NCBI GenBank assembly: GCA_028698585.1
Contig: JAQVWG010000003.1
Span: forward strand, 71,131-124,315
Direction: 5' to 3'
Length of the DNA: 53,185 bases
From: Clostridia bacterium
Lineage (GTDB): Bacteria; Bacillota; Clostridia; Christensenellales; CAG-314
Position numbers and translations under genes: made by a program. The notes under the pieces were generated by a model, which did no database searches, had not been told where the DNA came from, and was given only the letters and a program-made list of their open reading frames with translations. Shown here in pieces: positions 20,138 through 29,139 of this stretch. Each line of letters starts with the position of its first letter. Positions within the stretch are counted from its first letter, which is position 1.

Positions 20138-20626
20138 TAAGAAACTATCTGCATACACTTAATCTTACCAATGTAGTGACTTGAATATTAGTTCGACCAT
20201 TATATTAGATACTTGTTGCGTGTAATCAATCTTGCTACTGTATTGATATGGTATGTGCGCAACCGTTATAAGTAACTATCGCAGATGTTTAACTACATTG
20301 AGTAGACATTGATACGTATATGTAAGCCTTAACGTAGTAATTGTCAGAATTAAGAAATCTAATTGACGTTACTATTATGCTGAGTGATTAGGTGGTCAAT
20401 ACGATACAGACTGAACAGTGTTAGCGTGTCGGAGACATTAAGATATGGTTATTGCCAGCAGCACTCACCATGCAGTTGACAGGTGTTAGAACAAGGGTAC
20501 TATATAATATATGATAATTCCTAGTGGCGTCATTATACATGCTGACGAATATATTCAACCTAATTACTATTTGATGACACCACTCAAAATATAAGTAATC
20601 AACACAAGAATATAAGGAGTAACGTT
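20138..20626. other. Spacer after mtaB with an echo of its 3' end
   Basis: No gene is visible. The mtaB tail and what follows it (about 20121-20155, with CGCACAACCGTAATAAG) recurs in degenerate form at about 20252-20290 (GCGCAACCGTTATAAG). Near 20476 a TTGACA and at 20503 a TATAAT occur, but 21 nt apart, too far for a good promoter. Otherwise nothing recognised. Confidence 0.5.
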
Positions 20627-21025
20627 ATGTGTATTTTTTGTAAAATCATCAGTAAAGAGATACCCAGTTATGCAATCTATGAGGATGAATATACCTACGC
20701 TTTTTTGGACAACTGTCAGGATGCCATAGGGCACACTTTGGTCGTGCCTAAACAACACTGTGTCAATCTGCTGGACTGTCCGATTGAATTACTAGGCAAA
20801 GTAACGGAAACGGTACATAAGATAGCTAAACACTATGTAGATGACTGCGGTTATCAAGGAGTCAATATCCTCAATGCTAGTGGTCAATGCGCTCAACAGA
20901 GTGTTTTTCACCTGCACATACATCTAGTCCCACGAAAAGCAGGCGATAATATCAATATGTGGCCTGATAACGCCAGACAGGAGATGAATCTGTCTACTGT
21001 CTGCCAACAGTTACAACTTAAATAA
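20627..21025 (+). CDS. HIT-family nucleotide hydrolase
   Basis: Histidine-triad protein that cleaves adenylated or purine nucleotide conjugates. The triad HLHIHL is at residues 95-100 (H95, H97, H99), and the opening MCIFCKIISKEIPSYAIYED is typical of the bacterial HinT/Hit branch, with a CxxC at 2-5. 132 residues, usual size. AAGGAG precedes ATG 20627. In clostridia a HIT gene commonly lies between mtaB and rpsU, as here. The exact substrate cannot be told from sequence. Confidence 0.92.
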   Translation: MCIFCKIISKEIPSYAIYEDEYTYAFLDNCQDAIGHTLVVPKQHCVNLLDCPIELLGKVTETVHKIAKHYVDDCGYQGVNILNASGQCAQQSVFHLHIHLVPRKAGDNINMWPDNARQEMNLSTVCQQLQLK

Positions 21026-21335
21026 CTACAAGGATAAATAAGGATAAGCCGTGCGCACAGTGTTTACACGCTGAAAGTCGTTGTACTCCTAATTATGTTT
21101 ATAATCCATTGCGACCCAATTAATGGCATAATAAGAATATAACTGTGTAACTATATGCAACGAGCTATTAGATATGTTCCACGTAACTATTGACTATTCA
21201 CCCAATGGTAACAACTAGTAAGCAGCAAAGATTATTAAGTATAACTGTGTGCCTAATGGTCTGATCAAGTAACCGTAGTATTCTGCAATGCTGTATTATC
21301 ACCCAACAGTCACACGCAAGTACAGGTTAACTTAA
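21026..21335. other. Non-coding spacer between the HIT gene and the repeat
   Basis: No gene, terminator or other recognisable element seen in this stretch. Confidence 0.4.
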
Positions 21336-21583
21336 TCAATGTACGCATGCTGTGTACATAATAAGAACCTACCATAAGCAGTCCAAGACATTGCGTTAAA
21401 CTCACGCAGACTGTATTATGACAGATAGAAGGGACGACAAGTTATTTTGTAAAACTTTATCAATGTACGCATGCTGTGTACATAATAAGAACCTACGCAT
21501 AAGCAGTCCAAGACATTGCGTTAAACTCACGCAGACTGTATTATGACAGATAGAAGGGACGACAAGTTATTTTGTAAAACTTT
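21336..21583. repeat. 124-bp tandem duplication upstream of rpsU
   Basis: Two copies, 21336-21459 and 21460-21583, nearly identical; the first lacks one G (CCTACCATAAG against CCTACGCATAAG). The pair ends in AAAACTTT about 33 nt before the likely rpsU -35 box. No open frame uses it. Confidence 0.93.
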
Positions 21584-21615
21584 GTTAAAATGACTTGTTT
21601 TTTTTGTTAAAATAT

Positions 21616-21644
21616 TTGACAGAGTTGTCGCATTATGGTAGACT
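21616..21644 (+). promoter_or_regulatory. Probable rpsU promoter
   Basis: -35 TTGACA (21616-21621, perfect), 17-nt spacer, -10 TAGACT (21639-21644, 4 of 6). Transcription would begin near the leader hairpin at 21651. Confidence 0.55.
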
Positions 21645-21650
21645 ACCTTA

Positions 21651-21666
21651 TGCACTGGTAAGTGCA
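21651..21666 (+). promoter_or_regulatory. Hairpin in the rpsU leader
   Basis: TGCACT-GGTA-AGTGCA, a perfect 6-bp stem with a GNRA-type tetraloop, close to the predicted transcript 5' end. It may stabilise the mRNA or bind S21; neither is shown. Confidence 0.5.
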
Positions 21667-21701
21667 ATATGGCCGTTTGTTGCGGGAAGGAGGCGAAAGA
21701 T

Positions 21702-21881
21702 ATGTCAACAATCAAGGTGGGCGAGAACGAAACCCTAGATTCAGCATTGCGCCGTTTTAAGCGTAAATGTGCCAGAGATGGTATCATTGGCGATCTTCGT
21801 CGTAAAGAACAATACGAGAAACCAAGTGTTCGCCGCAAGAAGAAGGCCGAGGCTGCAAGAAAACGCAACAGTAAGGGTTAA
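21702..21881 (+). CDS. rpsU: 30S ribosomal protein S21
   Basis: Small basic protein of the 30S subunit near the anti-Shine-Dalgarno end of 16S rRNA. Sequence [20 protein letters not shown], then the basic tail [13 protein letters not shown]. 59 residues, normal. GGAAGGAGG precedes ATG 21702 and decides the start over an in-frame codon 11 residues upstream. A strong hairpin follows. Confidence 0.96.
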   Translation: MSTIKVGENETLDSALRRFKRKCARDGIIGDLRRKEQYEKPSVRRKKKAEAARKRNSKG

Positions 21882-21903
21882 TTCGTTAATACTTAAGATA
21901 AAG

Positions 21904-21935
21904 ACTGCTTGTTCTTATACCGAACAAGCAGTTTG
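21904..21935 (+). terminator. Hairpin after rpsU
   Basis: Perfect 11-bp stem ACTGCTTGTTC / GAACAAGCAGT with a 7-nt loop, followed only by TTGTCAT. Same geometry as the dnaK-dnaJ hairpin and likewise without a proper T tract, so read-through into the next gene is likely. Confidence 0.65.
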
Positions 21936-22004
21936 TCATATATGGCGCAACTGACAAAAAATGACATAATTTATCAAATTGTTTATTTAACGGAGGCTAT
22001 TATC

Positions 22005-22415
22005 GTGAGTTTTAAGCAATACGCAAGGGACGCTAAACAGAGACTGACTAGTGGGTTCTGGCAGGAGGTGTTAAATCGCAGGCAACAGGATAGAAGCGAT
22101 GCGGAGAGTAACGGCAGATCTGCGCTACCACAACTGCACGCACACAGAGAGGACGTGCGCAACATGATATTCAATGCCAACTACGATAGAGATAAACAGT
22201 TCGAGCAAAAAGTCATTCAACTGCTTGAGAGTAATCAACTAGTAAGTAATCCTATCACTCAACTTGCCGATAAAGAATACCTTGATTCTTTGACGGCGTC
22301 TAGCAAGCAAGCATATCTGCTTAAACTCGCCAATAGGTATAGACAGATTAAGGCACAATACGAGTCTCAACATACACCTAACCCCATAATTACTCCAATA
22401 GATAATGAGGACTGA
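22005..22415 (+). CDS. Hypothetical protein downstream of rpsU
   Basis: I do not recognise this 136-residue protein. GTG 22005 has a GGAGG site 9 nt upstream, better than any ATG in frame, and gives MSFKQYARDAKQRLTSGFWQ. It is hydrophilic, rich in Gln, Arg and Asp, predicted mainly helical, without signal peptide or membrane segment. In many clostridia rpsU is followed by a GatB/YqeY protein; this sequence shows no YqeY motif. Being read with rpsU suggests a cytoplasmic role tied to growth, but that is inference only. Confidence 0.7.
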   Translation: MSFKQYARDAKQRLTSGFWQEVLNRRQQDRSDAESNGRSALPQLHAHREDVRNMIFNANYDRDKQFEQKVIQLLESNQLVSNPITQLADKEYLDSLTASSKQAYLLKLANRYRQIKAQYESQHTPNPIITPIDNED

Positions 22416-22996
22416 TTATTTTGTACAGCACCCAGACCACGCCAATAACAACTACATATTGCTCGTGTTGGTTGACTTACAGTACTCAATTGTTTACCGT
22501 AATATAGCAATGAACAATGTGCTGTCATAATTAGAACAACAGGTTACAGGATTATTAATTATACTCGTAACTCGGCGTAATATCATAGATATATTGTTTT
22601 TTTTGATTCTGTTGCATTAATATATTGTTATCCTATATCTTGTCGCATAGATAATTAGCTTGATTTCGCTATCGTAATTCCTATATAATTAGTGTGTTCA
22701 CAACTGGTATTGTGAGAAGATAAATATTGTTTCTTGTACTGCTTGATACGACTCAATTCCGTCGCTCTGACAACATACTTGATATTACTTATTTACTCAT
22801 TCATTATTTAGTTCGATTGCACGTTATTAGTTGCTAGGTAGTAATACTTTACTGCGTTATTATCTCGTATATCGCCCTGATTATGTGATATGAACAATAC
22901 ATTTCTACTAAGTATGAACATACTCGTTATCTAGTTAATTCGTCTGTTACTTAATACAAACGGACAATATATTGTCTCTTTTTTACTGCTTTGTCC
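22416..22996. other. Non-coding spacer upstream of pcrA
   Basis: No gene or repeat recognised. The last 400 nt are conspicuously T-rich on the plus strand. The promoter of pcrA begins at 22997. Confidence 0.45.
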
Positions 22997-23025
22997 TTGC
23001 TTAATCTGTGCAATTTTGATATAAT
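22997..23025 (+). promoter_or_regulatory. Promoter of pcrA
   Basis: -35 TTGCTT (22997-23002), 17-nt spacer, extended -10 TGATATAAT with a perfect TATAAT (23020-23025). About 53 nt of leader to the start codon. Confidence 0.75.
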
Positions 23026-23084
23026 AGTTACATAATAATTAGTGTTATGGCACACCACATTGGCAGTGTAATTAGGTATATCTA

Positions 23085-25235
23085 ATGGACAATTATGACT
23101 TAAATCAACTCAATAGTGAACAACTACGGGCATCACAGTGTCTTAATGGGCCCGTTCTGGTTCTAGCAGGCGCAGGAAGTGGTAAAACTAGGGTACTGAC
23201 GCACCGTATAGTCAATATGGTCAACAGTGGAATTAATCCACGCAATATATTGGCAATAACTTTTACTAATAAGGCCGCCAACGAGATGAAGGAGCGCATA
23301 GGCTCAATCTGTCCACTTGCCTATGCTATGACAATATGTACAATACACTCATTCTGTGTAAGGGTGCTTCGACAAGAGGCAGAGGTGTTGGGGTACACTA
23401 AGGACTTCTCCATCTATGACGAGGCGGACAGCGAGAATCTGCTCAAGCGCATATTCAACAAGTTGGGTGTCGATGATGATAGAATTAAAAAACGCATAGC
23501 CAGTGCCATTTCCACAGCAAAAACATTCAATTTGACCGAGGATAAAATGGAACAGATTACCAATGTCGATTGGTCACTGTTGTCCCAAGTGTACAGGATG
23601 TACTGCGCACAGCTCAGAGCGAGCAATTCTATGGACTTCGACGATCTACTCAGTAATACTCTTATGCTGTTTCGTAAGCATAGTGATGTATTAGCTAAAT
23701 GGCAAGACAGATTCCAGTACATCAGCATAGACGAGTTTCAGGACACCAACCGTGTTCAATACCAGATATTCAAACTGCTCTCATCTAAGTACGGCAATCT
23801 GTTCGTTGTGGGGGATGACGACCAGTCTATTTATGGATGGCGTGGTGCCGAGATAGAGAATATCCTTAATTTCGAGAAGGATTTTCCCAATACCCAAGTG
23901 TTTACGCTAGAAGAGAATTACCGTTCCACGGACAAGATATTGAACGTAGCCAACGAAATTATCAGCAAAAATACTCAACGCCACCCCAAGACACTATTTA
24001 CCAGTAAGCAGGGTGGCGTCAAGGTAGAGTTATATATCGGTACAGACGAGATGGACGAAGCGCGCTACTGCGTAAGTCAAATAGCGTCATTATGCAGGTT
24101 TAATGGCATGCGATATAGAGATTTTGCCATACTAATGCGAATTAACTCTCTCTCACGACTGTTCGAACAAGAATGCCTTAAGTACAACATACCCTTTAGA
24201 GTATACGGCGGATTCAAGTTTTTTGAGCGTAAAGAGATTAAAGACATTATAGCGTACCTCAAGATAATCAATAATAGTTATGATAATGAGGCACTGTTGC
24301 GCATAATCAATGTACCGCGTCGTGGGATAGGCAAGACCACGTGCGATAAACTGGCAGACCTGTCTATGGATTATGGTGTGAGTATACTGCAGCTGTTAAG
24401 AGATGGACTGGGGCTGGAAGTGTTTAATGCTGGCACACGCAGTAAGCTTAACGACTTCTATTCACTCTATGCCCAGATGTGTAATTACCAACTAGAAATG
24501 AGTCTGGTAGACCTAGTAGAAAAACTACTCAAGGTTACCAGATATAAGAGTATGTTCGACAAGAGTAATGAAGGGGAGTATGAGAAGCTGGCCAACATCG
24601 ACCAGTTCGTGCTGTCTGTTGAGGAGTTCGTTAAGGAGAACGGCGACCAGTCATCGCTTGGCCTATATCTACAATCGGTTTCATTATTAGGGGATGATGA
24701 TAACGCAGATAATAGCGACTGTATTACTATCAGCACAGTACATTCTGCTAAAGGGCTTGAGTTTACAACAGTGTTCGTAGTGGGATTGGATGACGGTATA
24801 TTTCCCATTAGTCGTGCGTCGAATGATGTTAAACAATCACAGGAGGAGAGACGGCTTGCCTACGTTGCATTAACTCGTGCCAAACAGAGATTATACCTAA
24901 CTCGTGCGCAGAGCAGATTCGTTTTTGGTGAGAGAAGTTATTGTCGACCTTCTGCATACTACACTGAGGCTAGCCAGCTGTTAGCGCCTACACCTACCGT
25001 GCGATATGACGCTGACGGCGTACCGGATAGAGTAATACAGCCTAAAGTGGTGTTTACACCGACTATTAACAGTAACATTTCCCAGTTTAGCGTGAGCGAT
25101 ATAGTCAATCACAAGGCATTCGGCAAGGGCATAATAATCGATATTAAGGATAATAACGCTACTGTAGTTTTCGATACAGTGGGCAAGAAGGAATTAGCGC
25201 TCAAATATGCGCCTCTAACCATACTGCCCAAGTAG
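23085..25235 (+). CDS. pcrA: ATP-dependent DNA helicase PcrA/UvrD
   Basis: Superfamily 1A 3'-5' helicase for repair, plasmid-type replication and removing RecA or RNA polymerase. Walker A AGAGSGKT is at residues 28-35, Walker B DEFQD at 216-220, followed by GDDDQSIYGWRGAEI and, near the C-terminus, VSTVHSAKGLEF-like and VALTRAKQRLYL motifs. The extreme C-terminus (VSDIVNHKAFGKGIIIDI) is the PcrA-type RNA polymerase-interacting Tudor-like domain. 716 residues, typical. ligA follows after 105 nt, the usual Firmicutes pair. Confidence 0.96.
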   Translation: MDNYDLNQLNSEQLRASQCLNGPVLVLAGAGSGKTRVLTHRIVNMVNSGINPRNILAITFTNKAANEMKERIGSICPLAYAMTICTIHSFCVRVLRQEAEVLGYTKDFSIYDEADSENLLKRIFNKLGVDDDRIKKRIASAISTAKTFNLTEDKMEQITNVDWSLLSQVYRMYCAQLRASNSMDFDDLLSNTLMLFRKHSDVLAKWQDRFQYISIDEFQDTNRVQYQIFKLLSSKYGNLFVVGDDDQSIYGWRGAEIENILNFEKDFPNTQVFTLEENYRSTDKILNVANEIISKNTQRHPKTLFTSKQGGVKVELYIGTDEMDEARYCVSQIASLCRFNGMRYRDFAILMRINSLSRLFEQECLKYNIPFRVYGGFKFFERKEIKDIIAYLKIINNSYDNEALLRIINVPRRGIGKTTCDKLADLSMDYGVSILQLLRDGLGLEVFNAGTRSKLNDFYSLYAQMCNYQLEMSLVDLVEKLLKVTRYKSMFDKSNEGEYEKLANIDQFVLSVEEFVKENGDQSSLGLYLQSVSLLGDDDNADNSDCITISTVHSAKGLEFTTVFVVGLDDGIFPISRASNDVKQSQEERRLAYVALTRAKQRLYLTRAQSRFVFGERSYCRPSAYYTEASQLLAPTPTVRYDADGVPDRVIQPKVVFTPTINSNISQFSVSDIVNHKAFGKGIIIDIKDNNATVVFDTVGKKELALKYAPLTILPK

Positions 25236-25258
25236 TCCAATCTAACCATTAGTCACAA

Positions 25259-25277
25259 TGTAATGATAATCATTATG
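25259..25277. promoter_or_regulatory. Fur-box-like palindrome between pcrA and ligA
   Basis: Core TAATGAT-A-ATCATTA (25261-25275) is a perfect 7-1-7 palindrome. The 19-bp window matches 16 of 19 positions of the classic Fur box GATAATGATAATCATTATC. It is 64 nt before the ligA start. Function is unproven; it could equally be a chance AT-rich palindrome. Confidence 0.35.
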
Positions 25278-25340
25278 TTAATAATGGATGACAGCGTAAT
25301 GTACCTGACTACATAACAATTCTAATTAAGGTGTAACTAA

Positions 25341-27302
25341 ATGAATAACAACGATTCGATTATAATCAATGAAATGCATGCAATGGTTGAGCAACTCAAC
25401 AAGTGGGGTTACGAGTACTACGTATTAGATAACGCTAGCGTTGCCGATGCAGCATACGACAGCTTATACGATAAATTGCGCCAGCTGGAGAAGCAAACTG
25501 GCATAGTACTAGATAATTCCCCCACAAGAAGAGTTGGTGGCGAACCACTGAGCAAGTTCCAATCACATAGGCATTTAACACGCTTATATAGCCTAGATAA
25601 GGCACAGACTAAACAAGAACTAGCCAACTGGGTTAATAAAATACTCACACAGTATCCTAACTGCGTTTTCACGGTAGAACTCAAGTATGATGGGTTATCA
25701 GTTAATTCAACGTATAATGAGGGTAAACTGATATCGGTTGCTACCCGAGGTAACGGTATAGTGGGTGAAAACATCACTGCTCAGGCAATGTGCATTAAGA
25801 CATTGCCATTGACAATCAAGTTCGACAGTCAGGTAGAGATAGCGGGCGAGGCTATAATGAGGTTATCTCAGCTAAACAGATATAATGCCAAGCATCCCGA
25901 TAATCCACTTAAGAACGCACGTAACGCTGCTGCCGGCGCACTGCGCAATCTCGATCCCAGAGTCAGTGCTGAGCGTAACCTAGATATTATTATGTATAGT
26001 GGAGCCAGTCAATATGTTAATTCACAAGTACAACTGAATGACTTGCTTGCCGACAATCAGTTCAAAATCAATGATGTTTTCGAACAAGTCTCCACGATAG
26101 AACAGATTATCAAGGTAATTGATGACATAGAAACACAGAGAGCAACTTATGACTTCCTTATAGATGGCGTGGTGATTAAAATCAATGATTTTGGCATAAG
26201 ACAGGAATTAGGTTATACCGACAAGTTTCCCCGTTGGGCAATAGCGTACAAGTTCGAAGCAGAACAGGTAGCCACCACCCTACTAGATGTTGAATGGCAG
26301 GTAGGCAGAACGGGCAAACTCACTCCATTAGCACACCTTGAACCGGTAGAACTGTGTGGCGCTACCATTAAGCGTGCCACTCTCAATAATTATGATGACA
26401 TTATTCGTAAAGGCTTATCGCTCAACAGTATTGTTCTATTGCGGCGCAGTAATGATGTTATTCCAGAGATACTATATGCTCTTGACAATTGTCAAGACTG
26501 TCAACCGATACACCCACCGACGCACTGTCCCTCCTGTAATAGTCAGTTACAGCATAAGGGCGCACACCTATATTGCCTTAACCGTAGGGGCTGTCCTGCA
26601 CAGATAGTGAATAGATTATCTCACTATGCGAGCAGGAATGCCTGCGACATAGAGGGATTGAGTGACAAGACCGCACTCGCACTTGCCTCAACACTAGATA
26701 TAAGCATGCCCAGTCAACTGTACTCCCTAACAGCGCACGAACTAGCTCAACTAGATGGATTCAAGGACAAAAGAATCTCTAGTTTACTCTCAGCCATAGA
26801 ACGCAGTAAGTCTGTTCAACTGTCTAACCTTATCTATGCACTGGGTATAGATAATATAGGCATAGTATCCGCCAAAGAGTTAGCCAGAGTGTATGGCAGT
26901 ATAGATAACTTAATGCGCGCAGATAAAGAGAGTCTTACCAACATAGACGAGGTGGGCGAAGTGGTCGCTGACAGTATCATAAGATTTTTTGATGACGATA
27001 TCAACAGAAGAGAGATAAACACCCTTCAAGCAGTAGGTATCAATCCAACTTATGTCGACACCAACTCTGTGGGCGCATTAAATGGTTACACTGTGGTATT
27101 AACAGGCACCTTGCCCACTCTGACAAGACAGGAAGCCACGCAATTAATTGAATCGAACGGCGGTGTTGTGGTGTCCTCTGTTACAAAACAAGTCAACCTA
27201 GTGCTGGCTGGCGAAAACGCCGGCAGTAAACTAGATAAGGCACAGTCCCTCAATATCACTATAATTGATGAACAAGGGTTGTTACGATTGTTGAAGAAAT
27301 AA
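25341..27302 (+). CDS. ligA: NAD+-dependent DNA ligase
   Basis: Seals nicks using NAD+. The Ia domain is N-terminal; the adenylation motif KYDG places the catalytic lysine at 115. The OB fold follows, then a four-cysteine zinc finger (C396, C399, C412, C418), helix-hairpin-helix repeats and a C-terminal BRCT domain (about 574-653). 653 residues, full length. TAAGG precedes ATG 25341. Confidence 0.97.
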   Translation: MNNNDSIIINEMHAMVEQLNKWGYEYYVLDNASVADAAYDSLYDKLRQLEKQTGIVLDNSPTRRVGGEPLSKFQSHRHLTRLYSLDKAQTKQELANWVNKILTQYPNCVFTVELKYDGLSVNSTYNEGKLISVATRGNGIVGENITAQAMCIKTLPLTIKFDSQVEIAGEAIMRLSQLNRYNAKHPDNPLKNARNAAAGALRNLDPRVSAERNLDIIMYSGASQYVNSQVQLNDLLADNQFKINDVFEQVSTIEQIIKVIDDIETQRATYDFLIDGVVIKINDFGIRQELGYTDKFPRWAIAYKFEAEQVATTLLDVEWQVGRTGKLTPLAHLEPVELCGATIKRATLNNYDDIIRKGLSLNSIVLLRRSNDVIPEILYALDNCQDCQPIHPPTHCPSCNSQLQHKGAHLYCLNRRGCPAQIVNRLSHYASRNACDIEGLSDKTALALASTLDISMPSQLYSLTAHELAQLDGFKDKRISSLLSAIERSKSVQLSNLIYALGIDNIGIVSAKELARVYGSIDNLMRADKESLTNIDEVGEVVADSIIRFFDDDINRREINTLQAVGINPTYVDTNSVGALNGYTVVLTGTLPTLTRQEATQLIESNGGVVVSSVTKQVNLVLAGENAGSKLDKAQSLNITIIDEQGLLRLLKK

Positions 27303-27335
27303 CGGCAGATTAGCCCAAAAAATGCTTTGGTTATG

Positions 27336-27365
27336 TTGCAAGACTGTGTAAACGTGTGATATAAT
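27336..27365 (+). promoter_or_regulatory. Promoter of the yicC-rsgA gene run
   Basis: -35 TTGCAA (27336-27341), 18-nt spacer, extended -10 TGATATAAT with a perfect TATAAT (27360-27365). It lies just after ligA and may drive the long overlapping run of genes that follows. Confidence 0.65.
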
Positions 27366-27498
27366 AATCGAAATACTATTTTGGCTAGCAGTGTAGATAT
27401 ACACTCATTAGGTATCACGTTCAAGCAGAACAATGTGCAGTATAACCTAGTAGGATAGTAATCTACACTTACTATATGTCAGTAAGAGGATAGTGCCA

Positions 27499-28374
27499 AT
27501 GAGAAGCATGACAGGCTATGGCAAAGCAGTAGCCACCACTAATGGTAAGGAAGTAACGGTAGAACTTAAGTCAGTTAATCACAGATACCTTGATATAGCA
27601 GTCAAGATGCCTCGCACTTTTCTGTGCCTTGAGGACAGTGTGCGTAAGATTATTTCTCAGTATATTAATCGAGGGCACGTTGATGTGTACGTTAATTATA
27701 CCGACACTGCCCAGTCGAGTAGACAGGTAGTATTGGACACTCAACTTGCTAGAGAAGTGCTTAATCAAGCGCTAGCATTACAGAGTCAGTTGGATGTCAA
27801 GAATGATTTTGGCCTTAATGCTTTACTTAAGACGCCCGATGTTATGACTCTGGCTCCTGTTGAGATAGATTGTCAACAGGTGGGTATAATACTAGAGAAT
27901 GCGATTAAGGACGCTTGCGTTCAACTCAACATAATGAGAGATAACGAGGGCGCTAAACTCAAGTCAGTTATCATAGAGCGATTGACTGATGTACAGGCCA
28001 ATACTACCCTCATTAAACAACGTGCACCCATTGTAGTGCAAGAGTACGCCACCAAATTAACTGAGCGCATTCAGGAGGCACTAGGCAACATCGAGGTTGA
28101 CCAAGCACGCTTGATTAACGAGGTTGCATTTTTTACTGATAAGGCCAACATAGATGAGGAAATAGACAGACTTAACATACACATCACCCACGCCGTGCAG
28201 TTGTTAGATGATACACAACCCATAGGCAGACAGTTCGACTTTTTGGTGCAAGAGATGAACAGAGAGGCTAACACTATCTGTTCCAAGAGCAATAATTTAC
28301 AGATAACCAACATCGGGGTACAACTGAAGAATGAGATTGAAAAGATTAGAGAACAGTGCCAAAACATTGAGTGA
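27499..28374 (+). CDS. yicC: YicC-family endoribonuclease
   Basis: Conserved endoribonuclease family. The opening MRSMTGYGKA and the ending IEKIREQCQNIE are family signatures. 291 residues, typical. I chose ATG 27499 because AGAGGA is 8 nt upstream; an in-frame GTG at 27493 would be only 2 nt from it. The 3' end overlaps the gmk frame by 44 nt. In many Firmicutes remA (DUF370) lies between yicC and gmk; it is absent here. Confidence 0.93.
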   Translation: MRSMTGYGKAVATTNGKEVTVELKSVNHRYLDIAVKMPRTFLCLEDSVRKIISQYINRGHVDVYVNYTDTAQSSRQVVLDTQLAREVLNQALALQSQLDVKNDFGLNALLKTPDVMTLAPVEIDCQQVGIILENAIKDACVQLNIMRDNEGAKLKSVIIERLTDVQANTTLIKQRAPIVVQEYATKLTERIQEALGNIEVDQARLINEVAFFTDKANIDEEIDRLNIHITHAVQLLDDTQPIGRQFDFLVQEMNREANTICSKSNNLQITNIGVQLKNEIEKIREQCQNIE

Positions 28375-28957
28375 TAGCACTAACAGAGGCGAGCTATTCA
28401 TAGTGTCCGGCCCAAGTGGAGTAGGCAAGGGCACTGTATGCAAGTATTTACTTGAACGAATGCCAAGTATCGTATCCTCTGTGTCCGTTACTACACGGCA
28501 ACCACGCACTGGCGAGAGGGACGGCGTAGAATACTTTTTCATTTCCATAGAACAGTTCGAACATATGCGTGACAACGGCGAATTGCTTGAGTATAATAAA
28601 CACTTTGACAACTACTATGGCACACCTGCTAACTATGTGTTCGATTGTCTTAATAAGGGTGAAGATATCCTATGTGAGATAGAAATGGTGGGTGCTGCGC
28701 AGATTAAGGAGCGATTTCCTAAGGCAAGGACTTTTTTTATCCTACCACCCAATTCTGTCGAGTTAAGGAATAGACTGCTCCACCGCGGAACGGAGACCAC
28801 TCAGCAGATTGAGAATAGACTCAGCCGTGTCGAATACGAAATGCAATTCAAGAGTCAATACGACTACTGCATTATCAACGATACTGTAGAGAGGGCAGTT
28901 CAGGAGATAATAGATATTATAAGGAGTATAAAGAATGATAACAAAACCATCAATTGA
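28331..28957 (+). CDS. gmk: Guanylate kinase
   Basis: Phosphorylates GMP to GDP. The P-loop GPSGVGKG is at residues 27-34 and the GMP-binding region shows SVTTRQPRTGERDGVEY. 208 residues. The start at ATG 28331 has a GGGGT site about 10 nt upstream but adds an unusual N-terminal tail and overlaps yicC by 44 nt; TTG 28367 would give a more ordinary N-terminus but has no ribosome site. Either is possible. rpoZ overlaps its end by 23 nt. Confidence 0.95.
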   Translation: MRLKRLENSAKTLSDSTNRGELFIVSGPSGVGKGTVCKYLLERMPSIVSSVSVTTRQPRTGERDGVEYFFISIEQFEHMRDNGELLEYNKHFDNYYGTPANYVFDCLNKGEDILCEIEMVGAAQIKERFPKARTFFILPPNSVELRNRLLHRGTETTQQIENRLSRVEYEMQFKSQYDYCIINDTVERAVQEIIDIIRSIKNDNKTIN

Positions 28958-29132
28958 CCAGCTTACCAATATTGCTAAGAATAAGTATATTCTATGTTGC
29001 TCTGTATCCAAGAGGGCCAAACAAATCAATGAAGGCACGGTCAGAGAAGAGATAATCACTAATGCCAAGTCCATTACACGTGCGGCCGACGAGATAGCAG
29101 ACGGAGTAACTACTATCGTTAAAGAGGACTAA
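28935..29132 (+). CDS. rpoZ: RNA polymerase omega subunit
   Basis: Small subunit that helps assemble the beta-prime subunit. 65 residues; the omega pattern is visible in KYILCCSVSKRAKQI and the downstream acidic helix. AAGGAG is 9 nt before ATG 28935, inside the gmk coding end. The gmk-rpoZ-coaBC-priA order is conserved in Firmicutes. Confidence 0.88.
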   Translation: MITKPSIDQLTNIAKNKYILCCSVSKRAKQINEGTVREEIITNAKSITRAADEIADGVTTIVKED

Positions 29133-29139
29133 TAGATAG

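Noticed and set aside
20476-20508. Promoter for the HIT gene
   Set aside because: TTGACA and TATAAT are both perfect but 21 nt apart, too far for sigma-A.
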